A stretch of DNA of 64,000 nt from Archaeoglobaceae archaeon (GTDB taxonomy: Archaea; Halobacteriota; Archaeoglobi; Archaeoglobales; Archaeoglobaceae): assembly GCA_038734275.1 (NCBI GenBank), contig JAVYOO010000007.1, positions 29,940 through 93,939 on the forward strand, given 5' to 3'. Shown piece after piece: positions 26,391-35,817 of the stretch. Within the stretch, counting starts at the first letter, position 1, and the number at the start of each line of letters is the position of its first letter. The position numbers were made by a program, and so were the translations under genes. The notes beneath the pieces are model-generated. The model was not told where the DNA came from. It did not search any database and saw only the letters and a program-made list of their open reading frames with translations.

Positions 26391-26600
26391 GTCAAGCAAT
26401 TTTGTTCTAACGAAATTCTTCGGAAAAGCGACTAATGGCTTATTAGAACCCCATACAATTTTTTTATGCTAAAAATCAACTTTGGAATATTGCATTTCGC
26501 TTTTAATGGGATTAGAGTAAAAATTCACTGCTCAGAGCCCAAAACTTCGCTTAAGCTGAAATTAAAAAATTCTTGATTTCAAATCAAGATAATTAGAAAA

Positions 26601-26610
26601 GCTTATATAC
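26601..26610 (+). promoter_or_regulatory. TATA box of the peptide/radical SAM operon
   Basis: GAAAAGCTTATATAC is a BRE-like purine stretch plus TATA centred about 25 bases upstream of the ATG at 26631. This places transcription start at or next to the first codon, which suggests a leaderless mRNA. The preceding 200 bases (26391-26600) contain no gene that I can support. Confidence 0.65.
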
Positions 26611-26630
26611 TGCCTTGTCAAACGAATAAC

Positions 26631-26711
26631 ATGGCGGTTGCTTTCCAATTTGAGTGCGAAGTCGGAGGAGGACTTACCCATTACATAATGGGAGAGGATT
26701 CCCCATTTTAA
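26631..26711 (+). CDS. 26-residue putative RiPP precursor peptide
   Basis: The ORF begins MAVAFQFECEVGGGLTHYI and ends MGEDSPF. It has one Cys (residue 9), a GGG run (12-14) and aromatic residues at 5, 7, 18 and 26. It sits exactly at the predicted leaderless start of the transcript and ends 17 bases before the start of a radical SAM/SPASM gene that has its own GAGGTG site. Short peptides in this position are typical substrates of SPASM enzymes. The arrangement recalls the CbpA/CbpB (TIGR04164/TIGR04163) pair as I remember it, but I cannot confirm membership. The peptide is too short for composition statistics, so context is the main support. Confidence 0.6.
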   Translation: MAVAFQFECEVGGGLTHYIMGEDSPF

Positions 26712-26728
26712 TTTTTTGAGGTGTTTTT

Positions 26729-27982
26729 ATGGCGTTGCAAAACACTAAGATCGATGACTTTGGATTGGCAATTGATCCTGAGACTAATTTTTGGAGTATT
26801 TATGACTCTGAAATTCCCGAAGAAATTCTGAGGCTATATGATCAGCGGAGAGAAGAGCTAAAGGAAAAAATGCAAAGATACCGTTTTGAAGTCAATTTCA
26901 ACACCGTCTACGTTAATCCAACTGAAAGGTGCAACGCAAACTGCCCCTATTGCTACATTCCTGAGAAGCTCAGGAAAAAGGGAGAACAAATGAGTTCGAA
27001 TGAGCTTGAATCTTTTGTTGAAAGAATTGTGGAGCTTGGAATAAAGAACGTGATCTTTCACGGTGCGGAGCCCCTTTTAATGAAAAATAAGCTCTTTGAA
27101 TTAATTGAAAACAATCCAGAAATGAGCTTCGGAATTCAGACAAATGGATTTCTGCTAACTGAAGAAGATGCGGATTTTTTGAGGCAAAAGAACGTCAACG
27201 TCGGGATCTCTTTTGATTCCCCTGTGAGAGAAATTGAAGATTTTTTGAGAGGCAAAGGGCATTTTGACAAGGCAAACGAGATCATAGACTGGTTTTCTGG
27301 TTATCGAAAATTCAACGTTATTACGACAATAACAAGGTTTAACTACTCTCAGCTAAGCGATCTGATCGATTTCCTTGCAGGAAAGGTGAGAGTTGTTTTA
27401 ATGAACCCTGTAAGAGGAACAAGTCAAGGCGGTAGGAAGCTAAGAGCTGATCCTAAGGAGGCGAGTGCTGAATTTATAAAGGCGGTCGAAAGGGCGATCT
27501 GGCACACGAAGAACGGAAGAAGAATCGTAATTGGCGACTTTGCAAACATTGTCCTTGGGATCGTTGCACCTTACTCAAGGGTGCTTCAGTGTGATATTTC
27601 GCCGTGCGGCGGAGGAAGGAGATTTTTCGCTTTAACTCCAGAGGGAATCTTCCCTTGTAGTGAGTTTGTTGGAATTGAAGAATTCAAAATACCAATTGAG
27701 GCTTTGAAAGACCCTGTTAAGCTAAGCAAGAGCTTAGGAGCTATTAGGGTTAGGACTGTTGAGAGAATTGAGGAATGCAGAGACTGCATTTACAGAAACG
27801 TCTGCGGAAGTCCTTGTCCAGCGGAGGTTTACGCCGAAAAGGGCACTTTTTTCAGCAAAAGTCCCTACTGCGAGTTCTACAAGGCTTTGATAGAGCATGC
27901 GTTCCGTGTAATAAGGCGTGGAGACGTTGAGAGCGTTGTAGAGCTTGGAAAGATGAAGAAGGTTTACGAGATTAGAAATTAA
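26729..27982 (+). CDS. Radical SAM/SPASM peptide-modifying enzyme
   Basis: The 417-residue protein has CNANCPYC (CX3CX2C, C68/C72/C75) after VNPTER, the SAM-binding glycine region FHGAEPLL, and a C-terminal SPASM-type Cys set: ISPCGGG, IFPCSEF, ECRDCIYRNVCGSPCPAEVY and SPYCEFY. SPASM enzymes usually install thioether or C-C crosslinks in small peptides. The start has GAGGTG five bases ahead of the ATG. With the 26-residue ORF just upstream it forms a likely precursor/maturase pair; no protease or transporter is adjacent. Confidence 0.88.
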   Translation: MALQNTKIDDFGLAIDPETNFWSIYDSEIPEEILRLYDQRREELKEKMQRYRFEVNFNTVYVNPTERCNANCPYCYIPEKLRKKGEQMSSNELESFVERIVELGIKNVIFHGAEPLLMKNKLFELIENNPEMSFGIQTNGFLLTEEDADFLRQKNVNVGISFDSPVREIEDFLRGKGHFDKANEIIDWFSGYRKFNVITTITRFNYSQLSDLIDFLAGKVRVVLMNPVRGTSQGGRKLRADPKEASAEFIKAVERAIWHTKNGRRIVIGDFANIVLGIVAPYSRVLQCDISPCGGGRRFFALTPEGIFPCSEFVGIEEFKIPIEALKDPVKLSKSLGAIRVRTVERIEECRDCIYRNVCGSPCPAEVYAEKGTFFSKSPYCEFYKALIEHAFRVIRRGDVESVVELGKMKKVYEIRN

Positions 27983-28104
27983 GAATAATAGTTCGTGATC
28001 CATAAACCCAGATCAATTAGATTGGAAGTTAATGGTAATTTTTATAAGTGACTGAGTTTTAGCAATGATATGAAGTTTGAAAGACTCTCGGAGAGGTGAT
28101 TTTT

Positions 28105-28896
28105 ATGAGATTAAAAGATAAAGTGGCTCTCGTCGTGGGTGCAGGCTCTATCGGCCCCGGTATAGGTAATGGGCGTGCAATTTCAATACTGTTCGCAAGA
28201 GAAGGGGCTAAGGTTGCATGCGCCGATATAAACTCATCGTCGGCTGAGGAGACTGTAAACATGATTCGCAAAGAAGGTGGAGAAGCTTTTGCGGTTCAGG
28301 GCGATGCTACAAATGGCGAAGACGCAAAGCGGATAGTAAAAGCTACCGTCGAAAAATATGGAAAACTGAACATCCTCGTTAATGTTGTAGGTATAGCAGG
28401 AGGATTAGGTCTTCTTGAGACAAGTGAGGAAGTTTGGGACACGGTGATCAGGGTAAATCTGAAAAGTATATTCTTAATGTCAAAGCACGCCGTTCCTGCT
28501 ATGATAGAAGCTGGTGGTGGAAGCATCATAAATATTTCTTCGGCGGCAGCTTTTGTAGCACATCCAATTTTGACTTATGGCACCACTAAGGCTGCAATAA
28601 TAAACATGACAAGGTGTATGGCTGTTGAACTCGCAAAATACAACATAAGGGTTAACTGCATAGCACCGGGCTTTTTAGATACTCCAATGGTGGCGCCAAT
28701 AATGGATGATTTGAGAAGAGAATTTCTGAAAGACTTAATTCCGTTGGGAAGAATAGGCACAGCTTGGGACACTGCATACGCTGCGCTTTATCTTGCATCT
28801 GATGAGGCATCCTACGTAACGGGCGAAACTCTAATTGTCGATGGCGGACTTTTAGCAGCTGGTGGAAGGCGTAGGAGTGAAGAAAAACTTGTTTAA
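28105..28896 (+). CDS. Short-chain dehydrogenase/reductase
   Basis: This ~263-residue classical SDR has VALVVGAGSIGPGIGNGRA (cofactor loop, longer than the usual TGxxxGIG), the NVVGIAGG strand, the catalytic Ser in IINISSAAAF and YxxxK in YGTTKAAI, and the VTGETLIVDGG end. The start is ATG 28105 after GGAGAGGTGAT. It is followed after 15 bases by a carboxymuconolactone-decarboxylase-like gene. The substrate is unknown. Confidence 0.88.
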   Translation: MRLKDKVALVVGAGSIGPGIGNGRAISILFAREGAKVACADINSSSAEETVNMIRKEGGEAFAVQGDATNGEDAKRIVKATVEKYGKLNILVNVVGIAGGLGLLETSEEVWDTVIRVNLKSIFLMSKHAVPAMIEAGGGSIINISSAAAFVAHPILTYGTTKAAIINMTRCMAVELAKYNIRVNCIAPGFLDTPMVAPIMDDLRREFLKDLIPLGRIGTAWDTAYAALYLASDEASYVTGETLIVDGGLLAAGGRRRSEEKLV

Positions 28897-28911
28897 TTGG
28901 GGTTGAAAAAC

Positions 28912-29226
28912 ATGCCATCTGGAGAAGAGGCTATTAAAACATTTATTAAGTTTTCAGAAGAATTTCCTGAGGAATTTGAGAAATTCGTAGCTTTTTCAGC
29001 CAAGGGGTTCACTTTCTTTGATCCAAAAATTAGAGAGTTGATCATAACGACAATCTTAGCCACAAAAGGATACGAAAGCGAGTTTAAATTTCATCTAAAT
29101 GAGCTTATGAAAGCTGGATTCACGAAGGAGGAACTCAAAAATCTTCTGTTATTGTTTTTGACTTATATGGGAGCACCAAAATTCCTTGAACTATTCAGGT
29201 GGTGTAAGGAAGAAGGAAAATTGTGA
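28912..29226 (+). CDS. Carboxymuconolactone decarboxylase/AhpD-like small protein
   Basis: This 104-residue helical protein has FSAKGFTFFDPKIRELIITT, the CMD fold signature, and KFHLNELMKAGFTKEELKNL. No CxxC redox pair is present, so it is not an AhpD-type peroxidase reductase. The start is ATG 28912; an upstream in-frame TTG at 28897 is less likely. It is co-transcribed with the SDR gene and may act on the same ring or lactone substrate (inference). Confidence 0.75.
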   Translation: MPSGEEAIKTFIKFSEEFPEEFEKFVAFSAKGFTFFDPKIRELIITTILATKGYESEFKFHLNELMKAGFTKEELKNLLLLFLTYMGAPKFLELFRWCKEEGKL

Positions 29227-29241
29227 GTAAATCGCTGAGGG

Positions 29242-30699
29242 CTATACCAAGATAGATTTGCTGATGTCAACCAAAGCTTTCCATTTTTTGTATTTCTCTA
29301 CCAAACTCTCCTTTGGCTCAAACTCCTGAGCGGTTTCAGCGCAAACCCGTTTCCACTTTCCAAGAGCTCTTCCCGCAATGAGATATGAGCCAAAAAGTGC
29401 ACCATTTAGATTTGAACTTCTTTTAACCTTTAATCCAGTGACGTTTGCAATGCACTGTAGCAGAAAATCGTTTGAACTCATCTCCCCATCGCATCTGATC
29501 GAATTAATTCTCTCAAGCTTTTTCATTAGTTCCACTATTTCTGCAATTCTGAATGCTATCGACTCAAGCAAAGCCCTGATCAGATCTTCTTTTCGCATGC
29601 TGTTTGTGAGCCCATAAAGGAGCCCGGGAATTGCTTTGTAGTGTGGCGTTCCAAGACCAACGAATGAGGGAACAAGGTAAAGGCAGTTCTTAGAGCAGAA
29701 TGCAAGCTCGGAAGTTTCCTTTACGTCTTTAACGATTCCGAGCTCTTTAAAAAGCTCAACCGCGGAGCCACTGTAATATAGCATACCTTCAAGCATGAAC
29801 CTCTTCTCCCCCTTAAGCTTCCAGGCAATTAGGGGCAAAAGCTTTGGAAAGACTTCAGCTTCTTCACCAACGTTAAGATCTACAAAGCTTCCAGTTCCAT
29901 TTGTAACTTTAAGCTCTCCTCTTTCCCAACAGCCCAGGGAGTATAGCGAAGCGGATTGATCCGCTATGACGCCTGTTATGGGCACATTTCTGTATTCTCC
30001 AAAAACTTGATCGCTTTCAACAACCTTTGGCAAAAGTTCTTCCTCGATTTCAACGAGTTCCATGATCGTTTTGCTCCATTCAAGTTTGAACGGATCAAAC
30101 AACGCAGTCGCTCCCGCATTTGAATAGTCTGTTAAATGCTCGCCAGTCAGCTTATAGATCAGCCAGCTGTCTATAGTGCCTGTTTTGAGCTTGTAATTTT
30201 CGGGTTTCTTTATCTGATCGAGAAGCCAGCGAAGTTTAACGCTGGAATGAGTTGGGTTGAATGAAAAGTCCGCAACTGACATCAACCACTTTGCAGTCCT
30301 TTTTTTCTTTATAGCAGGAATAATGCTCGCTGAATTCTGAACGAGCTTTCCAAGAACTTTTCCAATCCTGATCTTAAAATTACTATTCAGTCTAATCGCA
30401 ACCCCAAGAGCTCTGGAGTCCTGCCAGCCAATTGCCGGAAAAACCGCCTTGCCAGTTTTTTCATCCCATAAAACGATTGTGGCTCTCTGATTCGTTATAC
30501 CTATTGCCTCAACTCCATATTTGTCGATTGCATAGTCCGCCATTGTTTTGGCTTTTCTTGCAAGGTCCTCGACATCGATTTCCACCCATCCAGGATATGG
30601 GCAATTCTTTACAATTGGCTCCTTTCTGAGTTCTAAAAGCTTATCATCGTAAACAGCGAGCTTAATGTTCGTAGTTCCAGCGTCGATGACCGCAATCAT
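29242..30699 (-). CDS. FGGY-family carbohydrate (glycerol-type) kinase
   Basis: The 485-residue protein starts MIAVIDAGTTNIKLAVYD (phosphate-binding loop of the ASKHA fold) and has QDSRALGV, GTGSFVDLNVG and LVPSFVGLGTPHY, all close to glycerol kinase positions. It phosphorylates a polyol or sugar, most likely glycerol or a relative. Its start touches the stop of the CCG Fe-S gene, making the third gene of an operon with a VAO flavoprotein and the CCG protein. Confidence 0.82.
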   Translation of the reverse strand: MIAVIDAGTTNIKLAVYDDKLLELRKEPIVKNCPYPGWVEIDVEDLARKAKTMADYAIDKYGVEAIGITNQRATIVLWDEKTGKAVFPAIGWQDSRALGVAIRLNSNFKIRIGKVLGKLVQNSASIIPAIKKKRTAKWLMSVADFSFNPTHSSVKLRWLLDQIKKPENYKLKTGTIDSWLIYKLTGEHLTDYSNAGATALFDPFKLEWSKTIMELVEIEEELLPKVVESDQVFGEYRNVPITGVIADQSASLYSLGCWERGELKVTNGTGSFVDLNVGEEAEVFPKLLPLIAWKLKGEKRFMLEGMLYYSGSAVELFKELGIVKDVKETSELAFCSKNCLYLVPSFVGLGTPHYKAIPGLLYGLTNSMRKEDLIRALLESIAFRIAEIVELMKKLERINSIRCDGEMSSNDFLLQCIANVTGLKVKRSSNLNGALFGSYLIAGRALGKWKRVCAETAQEFEPKESLVEKYKKWKALVDISKSILV

Positions 30700-31673
30700 T
30701 AGAGCACCTCCAGAACAATTTCAACGAGATCTTTAGCATTCAAAGCTTTTTTGCATGCGGGACAGGCGGTAATAATCTCGGATTCGAATTGTTTTCTTCT
30801 TCTTTCAGCTATTTTTTCCGCATTCTCAGAATATAGCAGTCTGTAAACTCCGCCGTATCCACAGCATGCTGTCTGTCTGCCACTAAAAGCGGGTTCGATG
30901 AGCTCAAATCCACATGCCTTTAGGAATTCCCTTGGTTCTTCAACCAACCCCAACTTTCTTGCCACAATGCAGGGGTCATGGTATGAAATGCTTCCACCAA
31001 TCTTTAATGGCTTCGTAACGCTTAACATGTGCTCCGCTTTTATTCCAAGCCCCTTCATTGTGTAAACGCAGTGTGGACAGTTGCTTATCACCATCTCATA
31101 TTGCGAAGCAACTTTTTTCAACTTTGAGAAGTGTTCAGAATACCTTTTGTCGCCCAACTCGAAGTAGGGCATTCCACAGCAAATTATGTCCGAGTTGACT
31201 GCGAAATCGATTCCAATCTTTTCGAGATATTCCAAAGTCGGCTCAAAAAGCTTGGCTTCGAATGTTCTGCAACCAGGGAAGTATAAAATTCTTCCCTCTC
31301 TTTCATCGATCTTCTTTGAGATTTTTGAAAGCCATGAATCGATTTTTTCGGCATACTTTCCGCTCCTAAGATTTCTCAGATTGTCATTAACGCTTATTTC
31401 CATTTTGCAGTTTTCTTTGCACGCATCGCATGGAAGACAGTGATATATTGCCTCATTTCCGCCAAAATAAGCAATTCTTGACTTTACGGAAGGTGAAACT
31501 GTAAGTCTTCTCTCTACATCAAAAACAGGACATGCGTATAGGCACATGTTCGGGCAGAGCATGCATTTAACAATATCGTCACCACTGCCAAGCTTTGTGA
31601 TGACTTTTGCAAGTCTAAGTTTAGTCTTTAAGTCCGTTTTTTCAAGAATTCTCATTATGAATTTTGGATTCAT
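30699..31673 (-). CDS. GlpC/HdrD-like iron-sulfur protein with two CCG domains
   Basis: The protein is 324 residues. The N-terminus has two [4Fe-4S] ferredoxin motifs (CMLCPNMCLYACP and CLPCDACKENCKM), then two CCG domains (DIICCGMPYF and TACCGYGGVYRL). This is the electron-transfer or heterodisulfide-type module of G3P, glycolate and lactate dehydrogenase systems. It probably takes electrons from the flavoprotein encoded just upstream (the genes overlap by 4 bases) and passes them to the membrane quinone pool or a thiol/disulfide couple. Confidence 0.85.
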   Translation of the reverse strand: MNPKFIMRILEKTDLKTKLRLAKVITKLGSGDDIVKCMLCPNMCLYACPVFDVERRLTVSPSVKSRIAYFGGNEAIYHCLPCDACKENCKMEISVNDNLRNLRSGKYAEKIDSWLSKISKKIDEREGRILYFPGCRTFEAKLFEPTLEYLEKIGIDFAVNSDIICCGMPYFELGDKRYSEHFSKLKKVASQYEMVISNCPHCVYTMKGLGIKAEHMLSVTKPLKIGGSISYHDPCIVARKLGLVEEPREFLKACGFELIEPAFSGRQTACCGYGGVYRLLYSENAEKIAERRRKQFESEIITACPACKKALNAKDLVEIVLEVL

Positions 31674-33004
31674 GGAAAAACACCTCTGTTCATTATGTTG
31701 TTTTTATCAACAAGAAGCTTGAGCTCTTTTAGGAAACTAAGATAGCTTCCGAACTCATCCCTTAGCCAAGCCTTTCTAAGCCTTCCAATCCCATGGTGGT
31801 GCGTAATATTGCCTCCATTTTGCAGAGAAGCGGTTATGGCTTTTTGCCAGACCTCTCTGTAATATTCCTCAGGTTCTGAAGGAAAGCCAGCAAAGGTGAA
31901 GTAAAAACAGAGCCCACTGTCGTAGAAATGCGATGCATGTGCTGATGCTGTCACAGTTCCTTCAACGCTCCTGATAGCTTCGATTACTGCTTTGTAAAGC
32001 TTGGAAGCGGAATTCCAGAAACAAGATACCTCAATTGTGTCAAAAATAAAGCCAAGAATCCCAATTTTCGAAATATCTGAGACATCAAATCTCTTCTCAA
32101 GCCATAAATCCGCATAGCCTTCGACTTCAATGCCTGAAGAGATTTCTTTTGCCTTTTCAGCCTGTTTTTTTGCATTCTCTCCTTCAAAAATCAAAATAAG
32201 ACTGAAAGACTCGCTGTCAAAGTATCTAAGTGTTTCTTCGTCGTCAAAAATCCGCATGAGCGCTGGCTTTAACTTTAAAAACTTTTTTGCATCTTCAAGA
32301 GCTGATTCGATGCTATTGTATTCAAAGGATAGCTTCACAACTTCTTTGGGCAATTCAAAAATTTTCATCGTGACTTCTGCAATAACCCCCAACAAGCCCT
32401 CACTGCCGACAAAAAGCTTTTTTAAATCAATTCCCGCCCTTCTCGGTGTCTTTCTTTCTTCAAGTATTTCTCCATTTGGGAGCACAACCTTTAGCGAAAC
32501 CAGAAGATTCTCAATGTTGCCGTAGCCTGTGGAGAATTGACCGCTTGAAGCAGTTGCAACCCATCCGCCGACAGTTGAGCAAAAAAGACTCTGTGGGATA
32601 TGCCTGAGACTGAAACCCCTGTGGTTAAGCAGTTTTTCCAGCCTGCCACCAATAACACCCGCTCCAGCGGTTACGAGCATGTTCTCTTCGTCAATCTCAA
32701 CCCAGTCCAATGCGAGCGTTGAAAGTGCAATTCCGCCCTCGTAAGGCGTTGCAGAATCTATGACCCCACTTGCCCCGCCAAAGACGTAAACTGGAACTTT
32801 AAGTTCGTTGGCAATTTTTAAAACCCTTGAAACCTCTTCTACAGACTTCGGAAATACGACAACTTCGGGAAGTGCTGGAGTAGCTTTTTTTAGAATCTTT
32901 AGCTGGTGAAGTGGATTAAAGTCCTTGCAATATGCTATTAAATCCTCATAGTCCGTGGAGAAGGCAATTTTTTCGTCTCTAAGTCTTTCAATTACCCCGA
33001 GCAT
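31670..33004 (-). CDS. VAO-family FAD oxidoreductase, alkyl-DHAP synthase/GlcD-like
   Basis: The 444-residue protein has an FAD_binding_4 domain: VVFPKSVEEVSRVLKIANEL, VYVFGGASGV, and CSTVGGWVATASSGQFSTGY. Its C-terminal cap includes ITHHHGIGRLRKAW, the histidine-rich stretch characteristic of alkyl-DHAP-synthase-like members. It heads the operon with the CCG protein and the FGGY kinase. A role in oxidising a phosphorylated or free polyol is inferred from the operon; it could also be a 2-hydroxyacid dehydrogenase. Confidence 0.82.
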   Translation of the reverse strand: MLGVIERLRDEKIAFSTDYEDLIAYCKDFNPLHQLKILKKATPALPEVVVFPKSVEEVSRVLKIANELKVPVYVFGGASGVIDSATPYEGGIALSTLALDWVEIDEENMLVTAGAGVIGGRLEKLLNHRGFSLRHIPQSLFCSTVGGWVATASSGQFSTGYGNIENLLVSLKVVLPNGEILEERKTPRRAGIDLKKLFVGSEGLLGVIAEVTMKIFELPKEVVKLSFEYNSIESALEDAKKFLKLKPALMRIFDDEETLRYFDSESFSLILIFEGENAKKQAEKAKEISSGIEVEGYADLWLEKRFDVSDISKIGILGFIFDTIEVSCFWNSASKLYKAVIEAIRSVEGTVTASAHASHFYDSGLCFYFTFAGFPSEPEEYYREVWQKAITASLQNGGNITHHHGIGRLRKAWLRDEFGSYLSFLKELKLLVDKNNIMNRGVFP

Positions 33005-33024
33005 GATTTTATTTTTGAGTTTAA

Positions 33025-33381
33025 TTAATAAGCTTTCCGCTGAAGCTTCCTTAATAAGTAAGCACCAAAAAATAAAAACGAGCTCATAAGGAGCAACCAG
33101 TATCCTGCGAGATACTCAGGTGAGTGCATCTTCGAAAAGCTCAGGAAAAGGAAAAAGCAGAGCATTAAAGACCCTGCAATTAAATTAAATCTTGCTTTAT
33201 ATAGCCCAAGAATGGCTGATAGAAATGCCAGAAAGACAGCAAGTCTCAAGTAAGGGTTCATTGCGAAGTCAAGTAAGGTCATTTGCCTGAATTCGATGCT
33301 CATCACTGGCAAGAATAGAGTTGAAGTCGAGATTATGATAGCAATCAACGTTATAACTTTTGGAGCATCAATCTTTACCAT
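33025..33381 (-). CDS. Four-helix membrane protein
   Basis: A 118-residue protein with four hydrophobic segments (for example VITLIAIIISTSTLFLPVM and LAGYWLLLMSSFLFFGAYLL) and a basic C-terminus KLQRKAY. It overlaps the end of the alpha/beta hydrolase gene by 14 bases. The family is not recognised. Confidence 0.65.
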   Translation of the reverse strand: MVKIDAPKVITLIAIIISTSTLFLPVMSIEFRQMTLLDFAMNPYLRLAVFLAFLSAILGLYKARFNLIAGSLMLCFFLFLSFSKMHSPEYLAGYWLLLMSSFLFFGAYLLRKLQRKAY

Positions 33382-34123
33382 AGGAATTTTTTACTAAGCT
33401 AATAAAGTTTTTGAGCTCTGCATTGAAATCTTCGGGATTTTCGAGCATAACCATGTGTCCAGCGTTTTTTATAATCCTTACCTCAGCCCCATATTGTATG
33501 AAGAACTGCGAATACTTCACAGGCGTTAGAAAATCGTTCTCTCCGACGATTGCAAGCGTTGGAACATCGAATTTTATATTTCCAGCCTTATAGTCTTCGA
33601 GAAGGTCGAATTCATTGCAAAGCATTAAATCTTTTAGCAAAATTTCAGCTCTTGCTTCAAATAACTTGGCGAACAGCTCAACAAACTCTTTTCTGTGAAA
33701 AGCCATGTCAGCCATGAATTTTGCAGTTTCTGAAGGCATTTCCTTCAAACCTTCAAGGACTTTGGGAAGCACCCGCAATCTCGCTCCTGTTCCAACGAGA
33801 ACGAGAGCAAGAACGGTCTCTCTATGGTTCAGAAATATTTTTTGAGCAATTGCTCCGCCAAGGCTGTGACCAACAACAATTCCCCTTCCTGAAACAATCT
33901 TTATCGTTTCAGCAACAAAATAGGCGTAGTCATCGATGGTGCGGATTTCAGCATTTCCGCTTAGCCCATGATTGGGCAAGTCAATTGCATAGCCACCAAT
34001 TTCTTCTAATTGCTTTGTCCATATCTCAGCATCACCGCCGGAGCCGTGAATGTAAAATATGGGCACAGCGGAGCCTTTTAAAACCGATATCTCGGTATTG
34101 CCAACCAAAAGCTTGAGCCTCAT
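33368..34123 (-). CDS. Alpha/beta hydrolase
   Basis: The 251-residue protein has the oxyanion-hole motif [10 protein letters not shown], the nucleophile elbow [10 protein letters not shown], a catalytic Asp in [10 protein letters not shown] and His in [11 protein letters not shown]. It is an esterase-like serine hydrolase of unknown substrate. Its ATG overlaps the gatA stop, so it is co-transcribed with gatCA. Confidence 0.85.
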   Translation of the reverse strand: MRLKLLVGNTEISVLKGSAVPIFYIHGSGGDAEIWTKQLEEIGGYAIDLPNHGLSGNAEIRTIDDYAYFVAETIKIVSGRGIVVGHSLGGAIAQKIFLNHRETVLALVLVGTGARLRVLPKVLEGLKEMPSETAKFMADMAFHRKEFVELFAKLFEARAEILLKDLMLCNEFDLLEDYKAGNIKFDVPTLAIVGENDFLTPVKYSQFFIQYGAEVRIIKNAGHMVMLENPEDFNAELKNFISLVKNSYGKD

Positions 34124-35463
34124 TTTGCCTCCAATTTCTTTGCAAAACTGATTAGCTTACTCTCTTCAAAGTAGTTCCCTATAACCTGCATTCCAACCGG
34201 AAGACCCTTAATGAAGCCCAAAGGAATGTTCAAAGCTGGAAGTCCAGCAAGGTTGACTGGAACAGTGTTTACGTCCATTTTATACATTGTAAGCGGGTCC
34301 TTGAGTTCTCCAATTCTGAAGGGCAGGGTTGGCATCGTAGGCGAAACAAGAACGTCGAATTTTGCGAATGCATTTCTGAAATCCTCAATGATAAGTGTTC
34401 TTGCCTTCAAAGCCTTAAGGTAGTATTTTCCATAATAGCCTGCTGAGAGAGCATAGCTTCCAAGCATGATTCTGCGTTTCACTTCCTCGCCGAAACCTTC
34501 TGCACGAACTCTCGAGAAGTAATCGCTCCAAGAAGTTAGTTCTGGAACGCTGAAGCCATAACGAACACCATCGTATCTTGCGAGATTTGATGAAGCCTCG
34601 CTCATTGCAATTATGTAGTAGGCAGACAAGGCGTATTTGAGCGATGGTAGCTCGATTTCTTCGTATTCAAAGCCATTAAGTGCGTCAAAAAACCTGTCCA
34701 TAATCTGCTCTTCAGCGGACATGTTTTTAACAACCCCAATCCTTAGATTCTCGACTTCTCTGAATTCAAAGCTTCTCCCCGCATTTGTTGAATCCCTTTC
34801 GTCCTTTCCCGCAATCACTTCGAGAAGCAGAATGAGGTCTTCAATGCTATTTGCCATCGGTCCAATTTGTTCAAGCGAATTCGCGTAGGGAATTAATCCA
34901 AATCTCGACACAAGCCCATATGTTGGCTTGAGCCCGTAAACACCGCAAAAGCTTGCGGGGCATCTTATGCTACCTCCAGTGTCGCTACCCAAAGCTAAAA
35001 CTGCCTCATCATTAGCAAGAACCGCAGCACTTCCGCCACTGCTACCACCAGCAACCCTGTTGAGGTCGTAGGGATTTCTAACGACTCCAAAGTAGGAAGT
35101 TTCGGTAGTGGTCCCCATCCCGAATTCATCCATGTTGGTTTTACCAATTATTATCGCCCCTTCCGCCTTGAGCCTTTCAACAACATGGGCATCGAAAACT
35201 GGAACGTAATTGGACAGCATTTTTGAAGCACAGGTGGTTCTTATCCCCTTAGTGGTTATGTTATCCTTTACCGCAACGGGCACTCCAGCGAGTCTGCCCT
35301 TAACCTTGCCCTTATCGTATTCTTCAGCCTTCTGCAGGCTTTCTTTTTTGCAAACCGTGATATAGGCATTTAGTTTGCTTTTCTCAATTCTCTCAAGCAT
35401 TTTGCTAATTGTTTCAAGGCATCCATTCTCTTCGACAAGCTTTCGCCATTCAGCAAGCTTCAC
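34120..35463 (-). CDS. gatA: Aspartyl/glutamyl-tRNA amidotransferase subunit A
   Basis: This 447-residue amidase-signature enzyme has the catalytic Lys in [11 protein letters not shown], the cis-Ser/Ser nucleophile region in [14 protein letters not shown] and [20 protein letters not shown]. In archaea, GatCAB mainly converts Asp-tRNA(Asn) to Asn-tRNA(Asn), with GatDE handling Gln. It overlaps gatC upstream by 4 bases. gatB is not in the window. Confidence 0.93.
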   Translation of the reverse strand: MKLAEWRKLVEENGCLETISKMLERIEKSKLNAYITVCKKESLQKAEEYDKGKVKGRLAGVPVAVKDNITTKGIRTTCASKMLSNYVPVFDAHVVERLKAEGAIIIGKTNMDEFGMGTTTETSYFGVVRNPYDLNRVAGGSSGGSAAVLANDEAVLALGSDTGGSIRCPASFCGVYGLKPTYGLVSRFGLIPYANSLEQIGPMANSIEDLILLLEVIAGKDERDSTNAGRSFEFREVENLRIGVVKNMSAEEQIMDRFFDALNGFEYEEIELPSLKYALSAYYIIAMSEASSNLARYDGVRYGFSVPELTSWSDYFSRVRAEGFGEEVKRRIMLGSYALSAGYYGKYYLKALKARTLIIEDFRNAFAKFDVLVSPTMPTLPFRIGELKDPLTMYKMDVNTVPVNLAGLPALNIPLGFIKGLPVGMQVIGNYFEESKLISFAKKLEAK

Positions 35464-35741
35464 TCAACCACCTTTGGTCCTACAAAGTATCCTTCCTCCT
35501 TTCTCGGCGCATTCTTTAAAGCAGAGTCCTGATCGAGCCCTTTCTTGGCTAAATCTTCTCTAAAAACGTTTCTGATTTCGAGAACGTGGAATGTTGGCTT
35601 CACTTCTTCGCTTATCTCGTCGAGGATATTGAAGTAGCTTAAAATATCTTCGAATTCCTTTCGAAATTTTTCCGCCTCATTTTCGGAGATCATGAGCTTT
35701 GCAAGGCGTGCGACATGGTAAACGTCCTCTACTGAAACCAT
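35460..35741 (-). CDS. gatC: Aspartyl/glutamyl-tRNA amidotransferase subunit C
   Basis: The 93-residue protein shows the GatC pattern: [36 protein letters not shown], and the C-terminal [20 protein letters not shown] that wraps GatA. It sits directly upstream of gatA with an overlap. Confidence 0.92.
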   Translation of the reverse strand: MVSVEDVYHVARLAKLMISENEAEKFRKEFEDILSYFNILDEISEEVKPTFHVLEIRNVFREDLAKKGLDQDSALKNAPRKEEGYFVGPKVVE

Positions 35742-35817
35742 GTTATTGGAAAGGCAGAAGGTTAAATAAATATTGCTTTAAACTCGAAGCAGTAGAAAGA
35801 GCTTTAAAAGATAATTT

